From positions 7,480,669 to 7,544,668 of the forward strand of contig NZ_JACCBT010000001.1 of assembly GCF_013409045.1 (NCBI RefSeq): DNA of 64,000 nucleotides, given 5' to 3'. Made by a program: the position numbers and the translations under genes. This document shows positions 17,879 to 25,909 of the stretch, piece by piece (positions within the stretch are counted from its first letter, which is position 1; the number at the start of each line of letters is the position of its first letter). The DNA is from Actinomadura citrea. Lineage in GTDB: Bacteria > Actinomycetota > Actinomycetes > Streptosporangiales > Streptosporangiaceae. Under the pieces are notes generated by a model. It saw only the letters and a list, made by a program, of their open reading frames with translations. It was not told the DNA's origin and made no database searches.

Positions 17879-18373
17879 ATGCCGGCAGATCCCCGTGTGA
17901 GGGACGTCGACGGGATCCGGACCGAGTTCCTCTTCGACATCGTCGTCGATCTGGACCCGCCCCTGGACTTCGGCCGGGGGCCGGTCGGGCGGCGCGTCCT
18001 GTTCGGCTCCGCCGGCGGGACGTTCGAGGGACCGGCGCTGCGCGGCGAGGTCCTGCCGGGCGGCGGCGACTGGGCGCTGTTCCGGTCCGACGGGACCATG
18101 CTCCTGGACGTCCGGCTCACCCTGCGCACCGACGACGGCGCCCTGCTGCACATGACCTACGGCGGCCGCTACACCACCCCGCCGGGCCTGCGCGCCGAGA
18201 TGGCCGACCCCGCCGCCAGGCACCGGGTCGACCCGTCCCGGTACTACTTCCGGACCAATCCGCTGTTCGAGACGGGAGCCGAGCAGTACACCTGGCTCAA
18301 CGACGTCGTCTGCGTGGGATCGGGCTACCTCGTCCAGGACGGGATCGCCTACAAGGTCTTCCAGGTGCTGTGA
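17879..18373 (+). CDS. DUF3237 domain protein
   Basis: 164 residues matching the DUF3237 beta-barrel: RVLFGSAGGTFEGPALRGEV, GDWALFRSDGTMLLDVRLTLRT and HMTYGGRY, then SRYYFRTNPLFETGAEQYTW LN near the end (read YTWLNDVVCVGSG). The family has no settled function; it often sits beside TetR regulators and small cyclase-like enzymes, as here. Start is an ATG with AAAGG upstream. Co-transcribed with the preceding SnoaL-like gene. Confidence 0.82.
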   Translation: MPADPRVRDVDGIRTEFLFDIVVDLDPPLDFGRGPVGRRVLFGSAGGTFEGPALRGEVLPGGGDWALFRSDGTMLLDVRLTLRTDDGALLHMTYGGRYTTPPGLRAEMADPAARHRVDPSRYYFRTNPLFETGAEQYTWLNDVVCVGSGYLVQDGIAYKVFQVL

Positions 18374-18395
18374 AGATCCTCCGGACGCCGAGCGG

Positions 18396-19520
18396 TCAGA
18401 GGACGTCCACCGCGAGGTCGCGGACGGTTCGCTCGTCCACCTCGACGCCGAGGCCGGGGGCGTCGGGGACGCGGGCGGTGCCGTCGCGGATCTCGACCGT
18501 CGGCCCCGCGTACGGGGAGTCGATGAACTGGCGGCCGTTGAGGTCGACCGGGGTGTCGATGCCGAAGGCCGAGAAGAGGTGCAGGGACGCGGCGAGGCCG
18601 AGGTCGGAGTCGGTGAGGCCGGAGCCCATCAGCGCGACGCCGCAGTCCTCGGCGAGGGCGCACAGGCGGCGGGACAGGGTCAGGCCGCCGGTGCGCTGGA
18701 CCTTCGCGATGGCGACGTCGACCGCGTCGAGGCGGACGAAGGTCGCCAGGTCGGATGGGTGGCGCAGGCTCTCGTCGAGGGCGACCGGGATCGGGCATGC
18801 GTCGCGGAGGCGGCGCAGGCCCACGATGTCGTTGGCGGGGAGGGGCTGCTCGAACGCGGTCACGCCGAGGTCCTCCAGGCGGCGCGCCAGCGCGAGGGCC
18901 GAGCGGACGGTGTAGCCCTGGTTCGCGTCCACCCAGAGCGCCGCGGCGTCACCCGCGTGGAGCCGGACGGCCTCCACGACGTCGGCGTCCTCGGGGCCCA
19001 GGCCGACCTTGACCTTGAAGGCGCGGTACCCCAGGCCGCGGCCCTCGGCGACGCTGTCGGCCACCTCGGCGGAGGATCGGCCGGAGACGATCCACCCGAG
19101 ATCGATCGTCTCCCGTCGGCGCCGGCCCCACATGACGCCCAGCGGGACGCCGGCGGCGCGGCCGAGGAGGTCGTGGAGGGCGACGTCCACGGCGGACTTG
19201 GCCAGCGGCGCGCCGATGCTGAAGCCCCGGTTGACGGCCCGGTCGAAGGCGGTCGTCACGCCGTCGAGGTCCCAGGCGGGACGGCCGGTGATCGCCGGCG
19301 CGAGGTACCGGTCGATGGTGGTGACGATGGACTCGGCGGTCTCGTACGTCCAGGCGGGGATGGGGGTCGCCTCGCCCCAGCCGTGCGCGCCCTCGGCGCT
19401 GACCTTGACCAGGACGCGCAGGCTGGGCCGTCCGGCGACGGCGACCGCGCCGCCGGACACCCCGAACGAGCGCCGGGTGGGCAGCGCGACGCAGAACGTC
19501 TCGATTTTTTCGATCTTCAT
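18396..19520 (-). CDS. Mandelate racemase/muconate lactonizing enzyme family (enolase superfamily) protein
   Basis: 374 residues: an N-terminal capping domain (MKIEKIETFCVALPTRRSFG) and a TIM barrel. FKVKVGLG holds the K-x-K acid/base motif; the metal ligands are Asp in WVDANQGYT, Glu in FEQPLPAND and Asp in ALDESLRH, with the second catalytic Lys in AIAKVQRTGG. This pattern fits the muconate cycloisomerase subgroup (dipeptide epimerase, succinylbenzoate synthase, cycloisomerases), and does not fit sugar-acid dehydratases such as D-galactonate dehydratase. It is the gene downstream of, and codirectional with, the LacI regulator (30 bp gap), so it is probably part of the LacI-linked island. 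Substrate unknown. Confidence 0.85.
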   Translation of the reverse strand: MKIEKIETFCVALPTRRSFGVSGGAVAVAGRPSLRVLVKVSAEGAHGWGEATPIPAWTYETAESIVTTIDRYLAPAITGRPAWDLDGVTTAFDRAVNRGFSIGAPLAKSAVDVALHDLLGRAAGVPLGVMWGRRRRETIDLGWIVSGRSSAEVADSVAEGRGLGYRAFKVKVGLGPEDADVVEAVRLHAGDAAALWVDANQGYTVRSALALARRLEDLGVTAFEQPLPANDIVGLRRLRDACPIPVALDESLRHPSDLATFVRLDAVDVAIAKVQRTGGLTLSRRLCALAEDCGVALMGSGLTDSDLGLAASLHLFSAFGIDTPVDLNGRQFIDSPYAGPTVEIRDGTARVPDAPGLGVEVDERTVRDLAVDVL

Positions 19521-19550
19521 TCACGCCTCCGGGAAGCGGGCGCCCGCGGC

Positions 19551-20609
19551 TCAGCCGGGCGGTGCGGTGCTGGCGCGCAGCACCACCTCGCCCGCGACGC
19601 GCTCGATGCGGCTGCGGCGGGTGGCGGGCTCGCGCAGGGCCAGTCCCATGACGCGCTCCCCCATCGCGTTCAGCGGCAGCGCGACGGTGGTGAGCGCCGG
19701 GGTCAGGTCGCGGACGATCGAGATGTCGTCGAATCCGGCGAGCGACATCTCCCCCGGCACTAACACGCCGTGGTCGCGCAGCGCGGCGAGCGCGCCGACC
19801 GCCATCACGTCCGTGACGGCGAACACGCAGGTCGGACGGTTTTCGCGGCGGAGCAGCTCGGCCGCCGCCCGGTAGCCGCCGTCGCGGGTGAAGGGGGCTT
19901 CGACGATGTGCTCGGGCGCGACGCGGACGCCCGCGTCGGCGAGCGCCTCGGTGAACCCGCCGAGCCGGTCGTGGACGGTCGTCAGGGCGCGCGGGCCAGT
20001 CAGCACGCCGAAGCGGCGGTGGCCGAGGTCGAGCAGGGCGCGGGCGAGGGCGGCGGCGCCCTCCCGGTTCTGCGGCAGGATGGCGTCGACCTTGAGGCTG
20101 CGGTGCCGGCTGAGGACGGCGACGCGACCGCCGGTGCGCTGGTAGGGGTCGAGCTCGGCGGCCATCGCCCGCTCCCACTCGCGGTCCTCGAAGCCGGAGC
20201 CGATGAGCAGGATCGCGCGGGCACGCTGGGCGCGCAGCATCGCCACGTACTCGACCTCGCGCGCCGGGTCGCGGAACGTGCTGGCGAGCATCACCAGCAT
20301 CCCGTACTCGGCGGCGGTGCGCATGACGCCGCGGGCCACGGCGGCGAAGTAGGGGTCGCTGACGTCGTGGCAGACCACCCCGACGGACTTGCTGGAGGAG
20401 CTGGCGAGCGCCTGGGCGTGCGCGTTCGGGGTGTAGCTCAGCTCGGCCGCCGCGGCCAGGACGCGTTCCCGCAGGTCGGCGCGGACCTGCGAGGTCCCGT
20501 TCAGGACGCGGGACGCGGTGGCGAGCGAGACGCCGGCATCCCGCGCGACGTCCTGCAGGGTCACGTACGCTCGGTCGCCGGTGCGCTCCCCCTCGGCCGC
20601 TTCCGTCAT
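19551..20609 (-). CDS. LacI family transcriptional regulator
   Basis: 352 residues. The N-terminal helix-turn-helix is VTLQDVARDAGVSLATASRV then LNGTSQVRADLRERVLAAAA, and the hinge contains the ALASSSSKSVGVV segment. The periplasmic-binding-type effector domain has GVVCHDVSDPYFAAVARGVM and FAVTDVMAVGALAALRDHGV. Start ATG at 20609 has AGGGGGGCGGGG upstream; a longer in-frame start at 20753 would run through the operator. It is divergent to the ABC importer genes. The paired GAAAGCGCTTTC operators at 20702-20726 and 28094-28118 are its likely targets. Confidence 0.93.
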   Translation of the reverse strand: MTEAAEGERTGDRAYVTLQDVARDAGVSLATASRVLNGTSQVRADLRERVLAAAAELSYTPNAHAQALASSSSKSVGVVCHDVSDPYFAAVARGVMRTAAEYGMLVMLASTFRDPAREVEYVAMLRAQRARAILLIGSGFEDREWERAMAAELDPYQRTGGRVAVLSRHRSLKVDAILPQNREGAAALARALLDLGHRRFGVLTGPRALTTVHDRLGGFTEALADAGVRVAPEHIVEAPFTRDGGYRAAAELLRRENRPTCVFAVTDVMAVGALAALRDHGVLVPGEMSLAGFDDISIVRDLTPALTTVALPLNAMGERVMGLALREPATRRSRIERVAGEVVLRASTAPPG

Positions 20610-20665
20610 CCCCGCCCCCCTCGGCCGGCACGGGCCCTCGCGGCGGGTTCCTGACGAAGACCCTC

Positions 20666-20695
20666 TTGACCGCGGTGCGTGCCGGTTCTTACGGT
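20666..20695 (+). promoter_or_regulatory. Putative promoter of the ABC importer operon
   Basis: TTGACC (20666-20671), 18-bp spacer, TACGGT (20690-20695). The paired LacI operators start six bases after the -10, so bound repressor would cover the transcription start. Confidence 0.55.
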
Positions 20696-20701
20696 ACATC
20701 A

Positions 20702-20726
20702 GAAAGCGCTTTCTGAACGCGCTTTC
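20702..20726. promoter_or_regulatory. Paired LacI-type operators
   Basis: A perfect palindrome GAAAGCGCTTTC at 20702-20713 (within AGAAAGCGCTTTCT) and a one-mismatch copy GAACGCGCTTTC at 20715-20726. The start-to-start distance is 13 bp. They lie between the LacI start and the permease start, overlapping the predicted transcription start of the importer operon. Confidence 0.85.
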
Positions 20727-20751
20727 CGAACCACCCCGTCCGGAGGAACCC

Positions 20752-21621
20752 ATGGTGAGTCAGGGTACGACGGCCGCACCGCCCTCGGCGGACGCGGCGG
20801 GCGTCGTGGAACGCGCCAGGCCCGGCGCGGGCGAACGGATCCGCGACGGCCTGGAACGGTCGTGGCGGCCGGTCGCCCTGCTGGTGGCCTGCTTCGCCGC
20901 GTGGTGGGCGATCAGCGCCTTCAAGCTGGTCGAGGCCTACCTCGTCCCATCGCCCGGCGCGACGCTGCGGCTGATGGGCGACAAGTGGGGCTACATCTGG
21001 CACCACACGTGGGTCACCACGTACGAGACCCTGATCGGCTTCGCGCTCGCGGTGCTCATCGGCGTCGCGTCCGCGGTGCTCATGGTGTACTCGTCCACGG
21101 TCGAGCGCACCCTCTACCCGATCCTGCTGTTCGCGCAGGTCGTCCCGAAGATCGCGATCGCCCCGCTGTTCGTGGTGTGGCTCGGCTTCGGCATCGGTCC
21201 CAAGATCGTCGTGGCGGTGCTGATCGCCTTCTTCCCGGTGGTGATCTCGATGGTCGCCGGGCTGAAGGCGGTGGATCCGGAGATGCTGCAACTGTCGGCC
21301 ACGATGGGCGCGAGCCCGATGGCCACGTTCAGCAAGATCCGGCTGCCGGCGTCGCTCCCGCACCTGTTCTCCGGCCTGAAGGTCGCGGTCACCCTGGCCG
21401 TCACCGGCGCCGTGGTCGGCGAGTTCGTCGGCGCGAACGAGGGACTCGGCTACGTGATCCTGCAGGCCAACGGCAATCTCGACACCCCGATGCTGTTCGC
21501 CGGGCTGCTGGTCATGTCGGCCATCGGCGTCGTGCTGTTCGTCGTCGTCGAGGTCGCGGAGAAGCTGCTGCTGCCGTGGCACGCCAGCCGCCGAGGCGAC
21601 GCCGTCACCACGACCTACTGA
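20752..21621 (+). CDS. ABC transporter permease (NitT/TauT, SsuC type)
   Basis: 289 residues with six transmembrane helices and the binding-protein-dependent permease signature QLSATMGASPMATFSKIRLP (EAA loop). VVPKIAIAPLFVVWLGFGIG is typical of the SsuC/TauC/ThiX group. Start ATG at 20752 follows GGAGGAACCC exactly. It is the first gene of the importer operon, preceded by paired LacI operators. It pairs with the lipoprotein at 21735 and the ATPase at 22769. Family members carry nitrate, sulfonates, thiamine pyrimidines or aromatic acids, so the substrate is not fixed. Confidence 0.92.
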   Translation: MVSQGTTAAPPSADAAGVVERARPGAGERIRDGLERSWRPVALLVACFAAWWAISAFKLVEAYLVPSPGATLRLMGDKWGYIWHHTWVTTYETLIGFALAVLIGVASAVLMVYSSTVERTLYPILLFAQVVPKIAIAPLFVVWLGFGIGPKIVVAVLIAFFPVVISMVAGLKAVDPEMLQLSATMGASPMATFSKIRLPASLPHLFSGLKVAVTLAVTGAVVGEFVGANEGLGYVILQANGNLDTPMLFAGLLVMSAIGVVLFVVVEVAEKLLLPWHASRRGDAVTTTY

Positions 21622-21734
21622 CGGCGCCCCACGCGCCCCCCGCCACCCGAACCGCCCGCCCGGAATCCGCCGGACGGGACGTCCCGACAGACCAACGGCC
21701 GAGAACAACCCACCCCCTTACGGAGGGCCGCCTC

Positions 21735-22757
21735 ATGAAACTCCGCACCCTCGCCATCGCCGTCATGGCTCCGGCCCTGGCACTCGCCGGCACCGCCTGC
21801 GGCGGTGACTCGGGCGAGACCACGAGCGCCTCGGGCAAGAAGCTGACCAAGGTCACGCTGACCCTGAACTGGTACCCCTACGGCGAGCACGCGCCGTTCT
21901 ACTACGGCAAGAAGAAGGGGATCTTCGAGAAGCACGGCATCGACCTGGAGATCAAGGCGGGCCAGGGCTCGCAGAAGACCGTCCAGGCCACCGGCGCCGG
22001 GCAGACCGACTTCGGCTGGGCCGACACGCCCGCGCTGCTCGCCGCCGTCGACAAGGGGATGCCGGTCAAGAGCATCGGCGTGTTCCTGCAGACGACGCCC
22101 GCGTCCGTGCAGTCGTTCACCTCGGCCGGGATCAAGAAGCCCGCCGACCTGAAGGGCAAGAAGATCGCGGGTACGGCCGGGGACGCGCTGGCGCGCACCT
22201 TCCCGGTGTTCCTGCAGAAGAACGGGATGAGCGCGAGCGACGTCCCCGTCCAGAACACCGACCCGGCCGGGAAGATGGCCGCGGTGCTGGCCGGGAAGAC
22301 CGCCGGGCTCATGGGCTTCGCGAACGACCAGGGCCCGACGATGGCCGCCAAGTCCGGCAAGCCGGTCTCGTACCTGCGGTACTCCGACTTCGGGCTGAAC
22401 TTCTTCTCCAACGGCCTGCTGGCCGGCGAGCGGAAGCTGAAGAGCGACGCCAAGCTGGTCAAGGAGATGGTCGCGGCCACGAGCGAGTCGTGGACGGCCG
22501 CGGAGTCCGACCAGGCCGGCGCCGTCGCGAGCATGGCGGGCGCGTCCGAGCAGCTGCCGCCCGAGAAGGTGCTCACCGAGCAGTTCAAGACCACGCTGAC
22601 GCTGCTGCACACCCCCGCGACGCAGGGCAAGGCGCCCGGCGTCAACTCCGAGGACGACTGGAAGCAGACGATCGCCACCTTCCAGCAGGCGGGGGTCATC
22701 GGAAAGGCGCAGGCGCCCTCGGAGTACTGGCAGGCGTCGGCCGCGCCGCAGACGTGA
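21735..22757 (+). CDS. ABC transporter substrate-binding lipoprotein (NMT1/THI5-like)
   Basis: 340 residues. The signal peptide ends at a probable lipobox LAGTAC, so the mature protein would be membrane-anchored through Cys21. LTLNWYPYGEHAPFYYGKKK is the strand opening of NMT1/THI5-type binding proteins; ADLKGKKIAGTAGDALARTF and AGKTAGLMGFANDQGP follow in the usual order. ACGGAGGGCC precedes the ATG. Family members bind pyrimidine precursors, sulfonates or aromatic compounds. The sugar-enzyme neighbourhood is unusual for this transporter class. Confidence 0.9.
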   Translation: MKLRTLAIAVMAPALALAGTACGGDSGETTSASGKKLTKVTLTLNWYPYGEHAPFYYGKKKGIFEKHGIDLEIKAGQGSQKTVQATGAGQTDFGWADTPALLAAVDKGMPVKSIGVFLQTTPASVQSFTSAGIKKPADLKGKKIAGTAGDALARTFPVFLQKNGMSASDVPVQNTDPAGKMAAVLAGKTAGLMGFANDQGPTMAAKSGKPVSYLRYSDFGLNFFSNGLLAGERKLKSDAKLVKEMVAATSESWTAAESDQAGAVASMAGASEQLPPEKVLTEQFKTTLTLLHTPATQGKAPGVNSEDDWKQTIATFQQAGVIGKAQAPSEYWQASAAPQT

Positions 22758-22768
22758 CGGGACGAGCG

Positions 22769-23587
22769 ATGAGGATCATGAGCGAGAAATCCACCGCGAA
22801 GCCGGACACCGGCCGGGAGACGGCCGTCAGCCTCGACGAGGTCGCGGTCCGGTTCCGCACCCGCAAGCGCGACGTCACCGCCCTGCGCGAGGTGTCGCTG
22901 GACGTCCCGATGGGCGAGTTCGTCGCGATCGTCGGACCGTCCGGCTGCGGCAAGTCCACGTTGCTGAAGCTGGTCGCGGGGCTGCTGAAGCCCTCGACCG
23001 GGGACGTGCGGCTGCGCGGGGACGAGGTCAAGGGGCCCCGCCACGACATCGGCTACGTGTTCCAGCGGGCCGCGCTGCTGGAGTGGCGCAGCGCCCGCAA
23101 GAACATCCTGCTCCAGGCGGAGATGCGCAAGATGCCGTCCGAGCAGGCGCGCAGGCGGACCGCCGAGCTGATCGAGATGACCGGCCTGAAGGGCTTCGAG
23201 GACGCGCTGCCGCACGAGCTGTCCGGCGGCATGCAGCAGCGGGTCGCGCTGTGCCGGGCGCTGCTGCACGAGCCGCGCGTCCTGCTGATGGACGAGCCGT
23301 TCGGCGCCCTCGACGCCCTCACCCGCGAGCAGCTCAACATCGAGATGAACCGGATCTGGCGGGAGACGGGCACGACCGTCCTGCTGGTCACCCACTCCAT
23401 CGCGGAGGCCGCCTACCTGGCGAACCGCGTCGTGGTGATGACCGACAGGCCCGGATCGATCGCCGAGATCATCGACGTCGACCTGCCCGCGGAGCGCGAC
23501 TACGCAGCCACGATGGCCCGCCCGGAGTTCGCCCGCGTCACCAACCGCGTCCGGGGACTTCTCGGCGCGGGCGGCGCGGCCGACTGA
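22769..23587 (+). CDS. ABC transporter ATP-binding protein (SsuB/TauB type)
   Basis: 272 residues. Walker A GPSGCGKST, Q-loop YVFQRAALLEW, signature LSGGMQQRVALCRALL, Walker B VLLMDEPFGALDAL and the switch His in LLVTHSIAEAAYLAN are all intact. The C-terminal end resembles nitrate/sulfonate importer ATPases. Start set at ATG 22769 (MRIMSEK); the ATG three codons later is equally possible. Third gene of the importer operon, 11 bp after the binding protein. Confidence 0.92.
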   Translation: MRIMSEKSTAKPDTGRETAVSLDEVAVRFRTRKRDVTALREVSLDVPMGEFVAIVGPSGCGKSTLLKLVAGLLKPSTGDVRLRGDEVKGPRHDIGYVFQRAALLEWRSARKNILLQAEMRKMPSEQARRRTAELIEMTGLKGFEDALPHELSGGMQQRVALCRALLHEPRVLLMDEPFGALDALTREQLNIEMNRIWRETGTTVLLVTHSIAEAAYLANRVVVMTDRPGSIAEIIDVDLPAERDYAATMARPEFARVTNRVRGLLGAGGAAD

Positions 23588-23645
23588 CCGGCGCGCCGCA
23601 GAGGGCGCGCCGCACAGGACATACGACAGGCTAGGAAGGAACGGG

Positions 23646-24797
23646 ATGGCACGCAGGTCCATCGGGATCGTCATGAACGGCGTCACCGGCCGCATGGGGT
23701 ACCGCCAGCATCTACTGCGCTCGATCCTCGCGATCAGGGAGCAGGGCGGGGTCCGCACCGCCGAGGGCACCGTGCTGTGGCCGGAGCCGGTGCTGGTGGG
23801 ACGCAGCGAGACCAAGCTGCGCGAACTGGCCGAACGGCACGGGCTGACGGCGTGGACGACCGACCTGGCCGAGGCGCTGGCGCGTCCGGGCACCGACATC
23901 TATTTCGACGCCCAGGTCACCGGCGCGCGGGTCGAGGCGATCCGCGCGGCGGTGGCCGCCGGCAAGCACATCTACACCGAGAAGCCCCTCGCCGAAGACC
24001 TCGACGAGGCGCTCGCCCTGGCCCGGCTGGCCGACGAGGCGGGGGTCAAGCACGGCGTGGTGCAGGACAAGCTGTTCCTGCCGGGGCTGCTCAAGCTCAA
24101 GCGGCTGGTGGACGGCGGGTTCTTCGGCCGGATCCTGTCGGTGCGCGGCGAGTTCGGGTACTGGGTGTTCGAGGGCGACTGGCAGGAGGCCCAGCGGCCC
24201 AGCTGGAACTACCGCGCCGAGGACGGCGGCGGCATCATCCTGGACATGTTCTGCCACTGGCGGTACGTGCTGGACGGGGTGATCGCGCCGGTGCGGTCGG
24301 TGCAGGCACTCGGCGCGACGCACATCGGCGAGCGGGTGGACGAGCACGGCAAGCCCTACGAGGCCACCGCCGACGACGCCGCCTACGGGATCTTCGAGCT
24401 GGAGGGCGGGATCGTCGCCCAGATCAACTCCTCGTGGGCCACCCGGGTCTTCCGCGACGAGCTGGTGGAGTTCCAGGTCGACGGCACCGAGGGCTCGGCG
24501 GTCGCGGGACTGCGGCGGTGCCGCGTCCAGCACCGCACGATGACGCCGAAGCCGGTGTGGAACCCCGACCTGCCCGCCACCGAGGACTTCCGCTCCCAGT
24601 GGCAGGAGATCCCCGACAACACCGAGTTCGACAACGGATTCAAGACCCAGTGGGAGATGTTCCTGCGCCACGTCGCCGACGACGGCCCCTTCCCCTGGGA
24701 CTTCTACGCCGGAGCGCGCGGCGTCCAGCTCGCCGAGCTGGGCCTCCGGGCGTGGCGGGAGGGCCGCCGCCTCGACGTCCCGGAGCTGACGCCATGA
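23646..24797 (+). CDS. Gfo/Idh/MocA family oxidoreductase
   Basis: 383 residues. The N-terminal Rossmann domain begins SIGIVMNGVTGRMGYRQHLL, where GVTGRMG replaces the more common GxGxxG, and AGKHIYTEKPLAEDLDEALA holds the EKP catalytic-lysine motif of the family. The C-terminal alpha/beta domain includes GGGIILDMFCHWRYVLDG, with the H-x-x-D-like substrate-binding region altered to DMFCHW. Enzymes of this family oxidise or reduce sugars and inositols with NAD(P). It is followed with four-base overlap by the DUF993 gene, and together with the isomerase gene forms a compact catabolic unit under the LacI regulator. Confidence 0.92.
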   Translation: MARRSIGIVMNGVTGRMGYRQHLLRSILAIREQGGVRTAEGTVLWPEPVLVGRSETKLRELAERHGLTAWTTDLAEALARPGTDIYFDAQVTGARVEAIRAAVAAGKHIYTEKPLAEDLDEALALARLADEAGVKHGVVQDKLFLPGLLKLKRLVDGGFFGRILSVRGEFGYWVFEGDWQEAQRPSWNYRAEDGGGIILDMFCHWRYVLDGVIAPVRSVQALGATHIGERVDEHGKPYEATADDAAYGIFELEGGIVAQINSSWATRVFRDELVEFQVDGTEGSAVAGLRRCRVQHRTMTPKPVWNPDLPATEDFRSQWQEIPDNTEFDNGFKTQWEMFLRHVADDGPFPWDFYAGARGVQLAELGLRAWREGRRLDVPELTP

Positions 24798-25909
24798 AGA
24801 TCGATCTGCCCGGGGCGCCCGGCTACGCGATGAGCGAGCCGCGCACCTACAAGCCGCCCGCCGGGCCCGCCACGTCACGCGTCGCGTACGCGGCCGCGCA
24901 CGTGGTGGCGGGGGACGAGTCACTGGACTGGGACACGACGCTGGCGTTCCGCCGCCACCTGTGGTCCCACGGGCTGGGCGTCGCCGAGGCGATGGACACC
25001 GCCCAGCGCGGCATGGGCCTGGACTGGGCGACGACCCGCGAGCTCATCGTGCGGAGCGGTGAGGAAGCGCTTTCAGCAGGAGGCCGGATCGTCTGCGGAG
25101 CGGGCACCGACCAGCTCCCCGCCGGACCGGCGTCGCTGGAGGAGATCGCCGCCGCCTACGAGGAGCAGCTCGCCGTCATCGAGTCCGTCGGCGCGGTGCC
25201 GGTGCTGATGGCGAGCCGGCACCTGGCCGCCGCGGCGAGCGGCCCGGAGGACTACGCCGCCGTATACGGGCGGCTGCTCGCCCAGGCCGGGCGTCCGGTC
25301 GTGCTGCACTGGCTGGGCCCGATGTTCGACCCGGCGCTGGAGGGCTACTGGGGCTCGTCCGATCTGGACGTGGCGTCCGGCGCGCTGCTCGCCCTGATCG
25401 GCGAGCACGCGTCCCGGATCGACGGAGTGAAGATCTCGCTGCTGGACGCGGGGCGGGAGATCGACCTGCGCCGCCGGTTGCCGTCCGGGGTCCGGCTCTA
25501 CACCGGGGACGACTTCAACTATCCGGAGCTGATCCGGGGCGACTCCGAGGGGCACAGCGACGCGCTGCTCGGGATCTTCGACCCCATCGCGCCCGCCGCC
25601 GCGGCCGCCCTGCACGCGCTGGACGACGGCGACACCGCGTCCTACGAGGAGATCTTCGGCCCCACGGTGCCGCTGGCCCGGCACCTCTTCGAGACCCCCA
25701 CCTACTACTACAAGACGGGTGTGGTGTTCCTGGCCTGGCTGACCGGCCACCAGCGGCACTTCCGGATGGTCGGCGGGCTGGAGACCGCGCGCTCGGTGCC
25801 GCACATGACCGGCCTCTTCCGGCTGGCCGACGCCGCCGGCCTCTTCCCCGACCCCGACCTCGCGGCGCACCGGATGCGCGCCTGGCTGACCGTCCAGGGA
25901 GCCGCGTGA
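24794..25909 (+). CDS. DUF993 family protein (DapA/aldolase-like TIM barrel)
   Basis: 371 residues matching the DUF993 family, distant relatives of dihydrodipicolinate synthase. TDQLPAGPASLEEIAAAYEEQ, VVLHWLGPMFDPALEGYWGS, DGVKISLLDAGREIDLRRRL and LYTGDDFNYPELIRGDSEGH occur in order; the KISLL lysine sits where the Schiff-base lysine lies in DapA enzymes. The function is uncharacterised; an aldolase or lyase acting on an oxidised sugar is a reasonable inference. It overlaps both neighbours by four bases or fewer. A one-mismatch LacI operator (25063-25074) lies inside the gene, written in codons unusual for this genome. Confidence 0.85.
   Translation: MKIDLPGAPGYAMSEPRTYKPPAGPATSRVAYAAAHVVAGDESLDWDTTLAFRRHLWSHGLGVAEAMDTAQRGMGLDWATTRELIVRSGEEALSAGGRIVCGAGTDQLPAGPASLEEIAAAYEEQLAVIESVGAVPVLMASRHLAAAASGPEDYAAVYGRLLAQAGRPVVLHWLGPMFDPALEGYWGSSDLDVASGALLALIGEHASRIDGVKISLLDAGREIDLRRRLPSGVRLYTGDDFNYPELIRGDSEGHSDALLGIFDPIAPAAAAALHALDDGDTASYEEIFGPTVPLARHLFETPTYYYKTGVVFLAWLTGHQRHFRMVGGLETARSVPHMTGLFRLADAAGLFPDPDLAAHRMRAWLTVQGAA
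25063..25074. promoter_or_regulatory. Intragenic LacI-type operator
   Basis: GGAAGCGCTTTC, one mismatch from the operator GAAAGCGCTTTC, inside the DUF993 gene. The codons covering and following it include ctt, tca and gca, which are rare in this GC-rich window. It could act as an auxiliary operator or roadblock. Confidence 0.5.
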
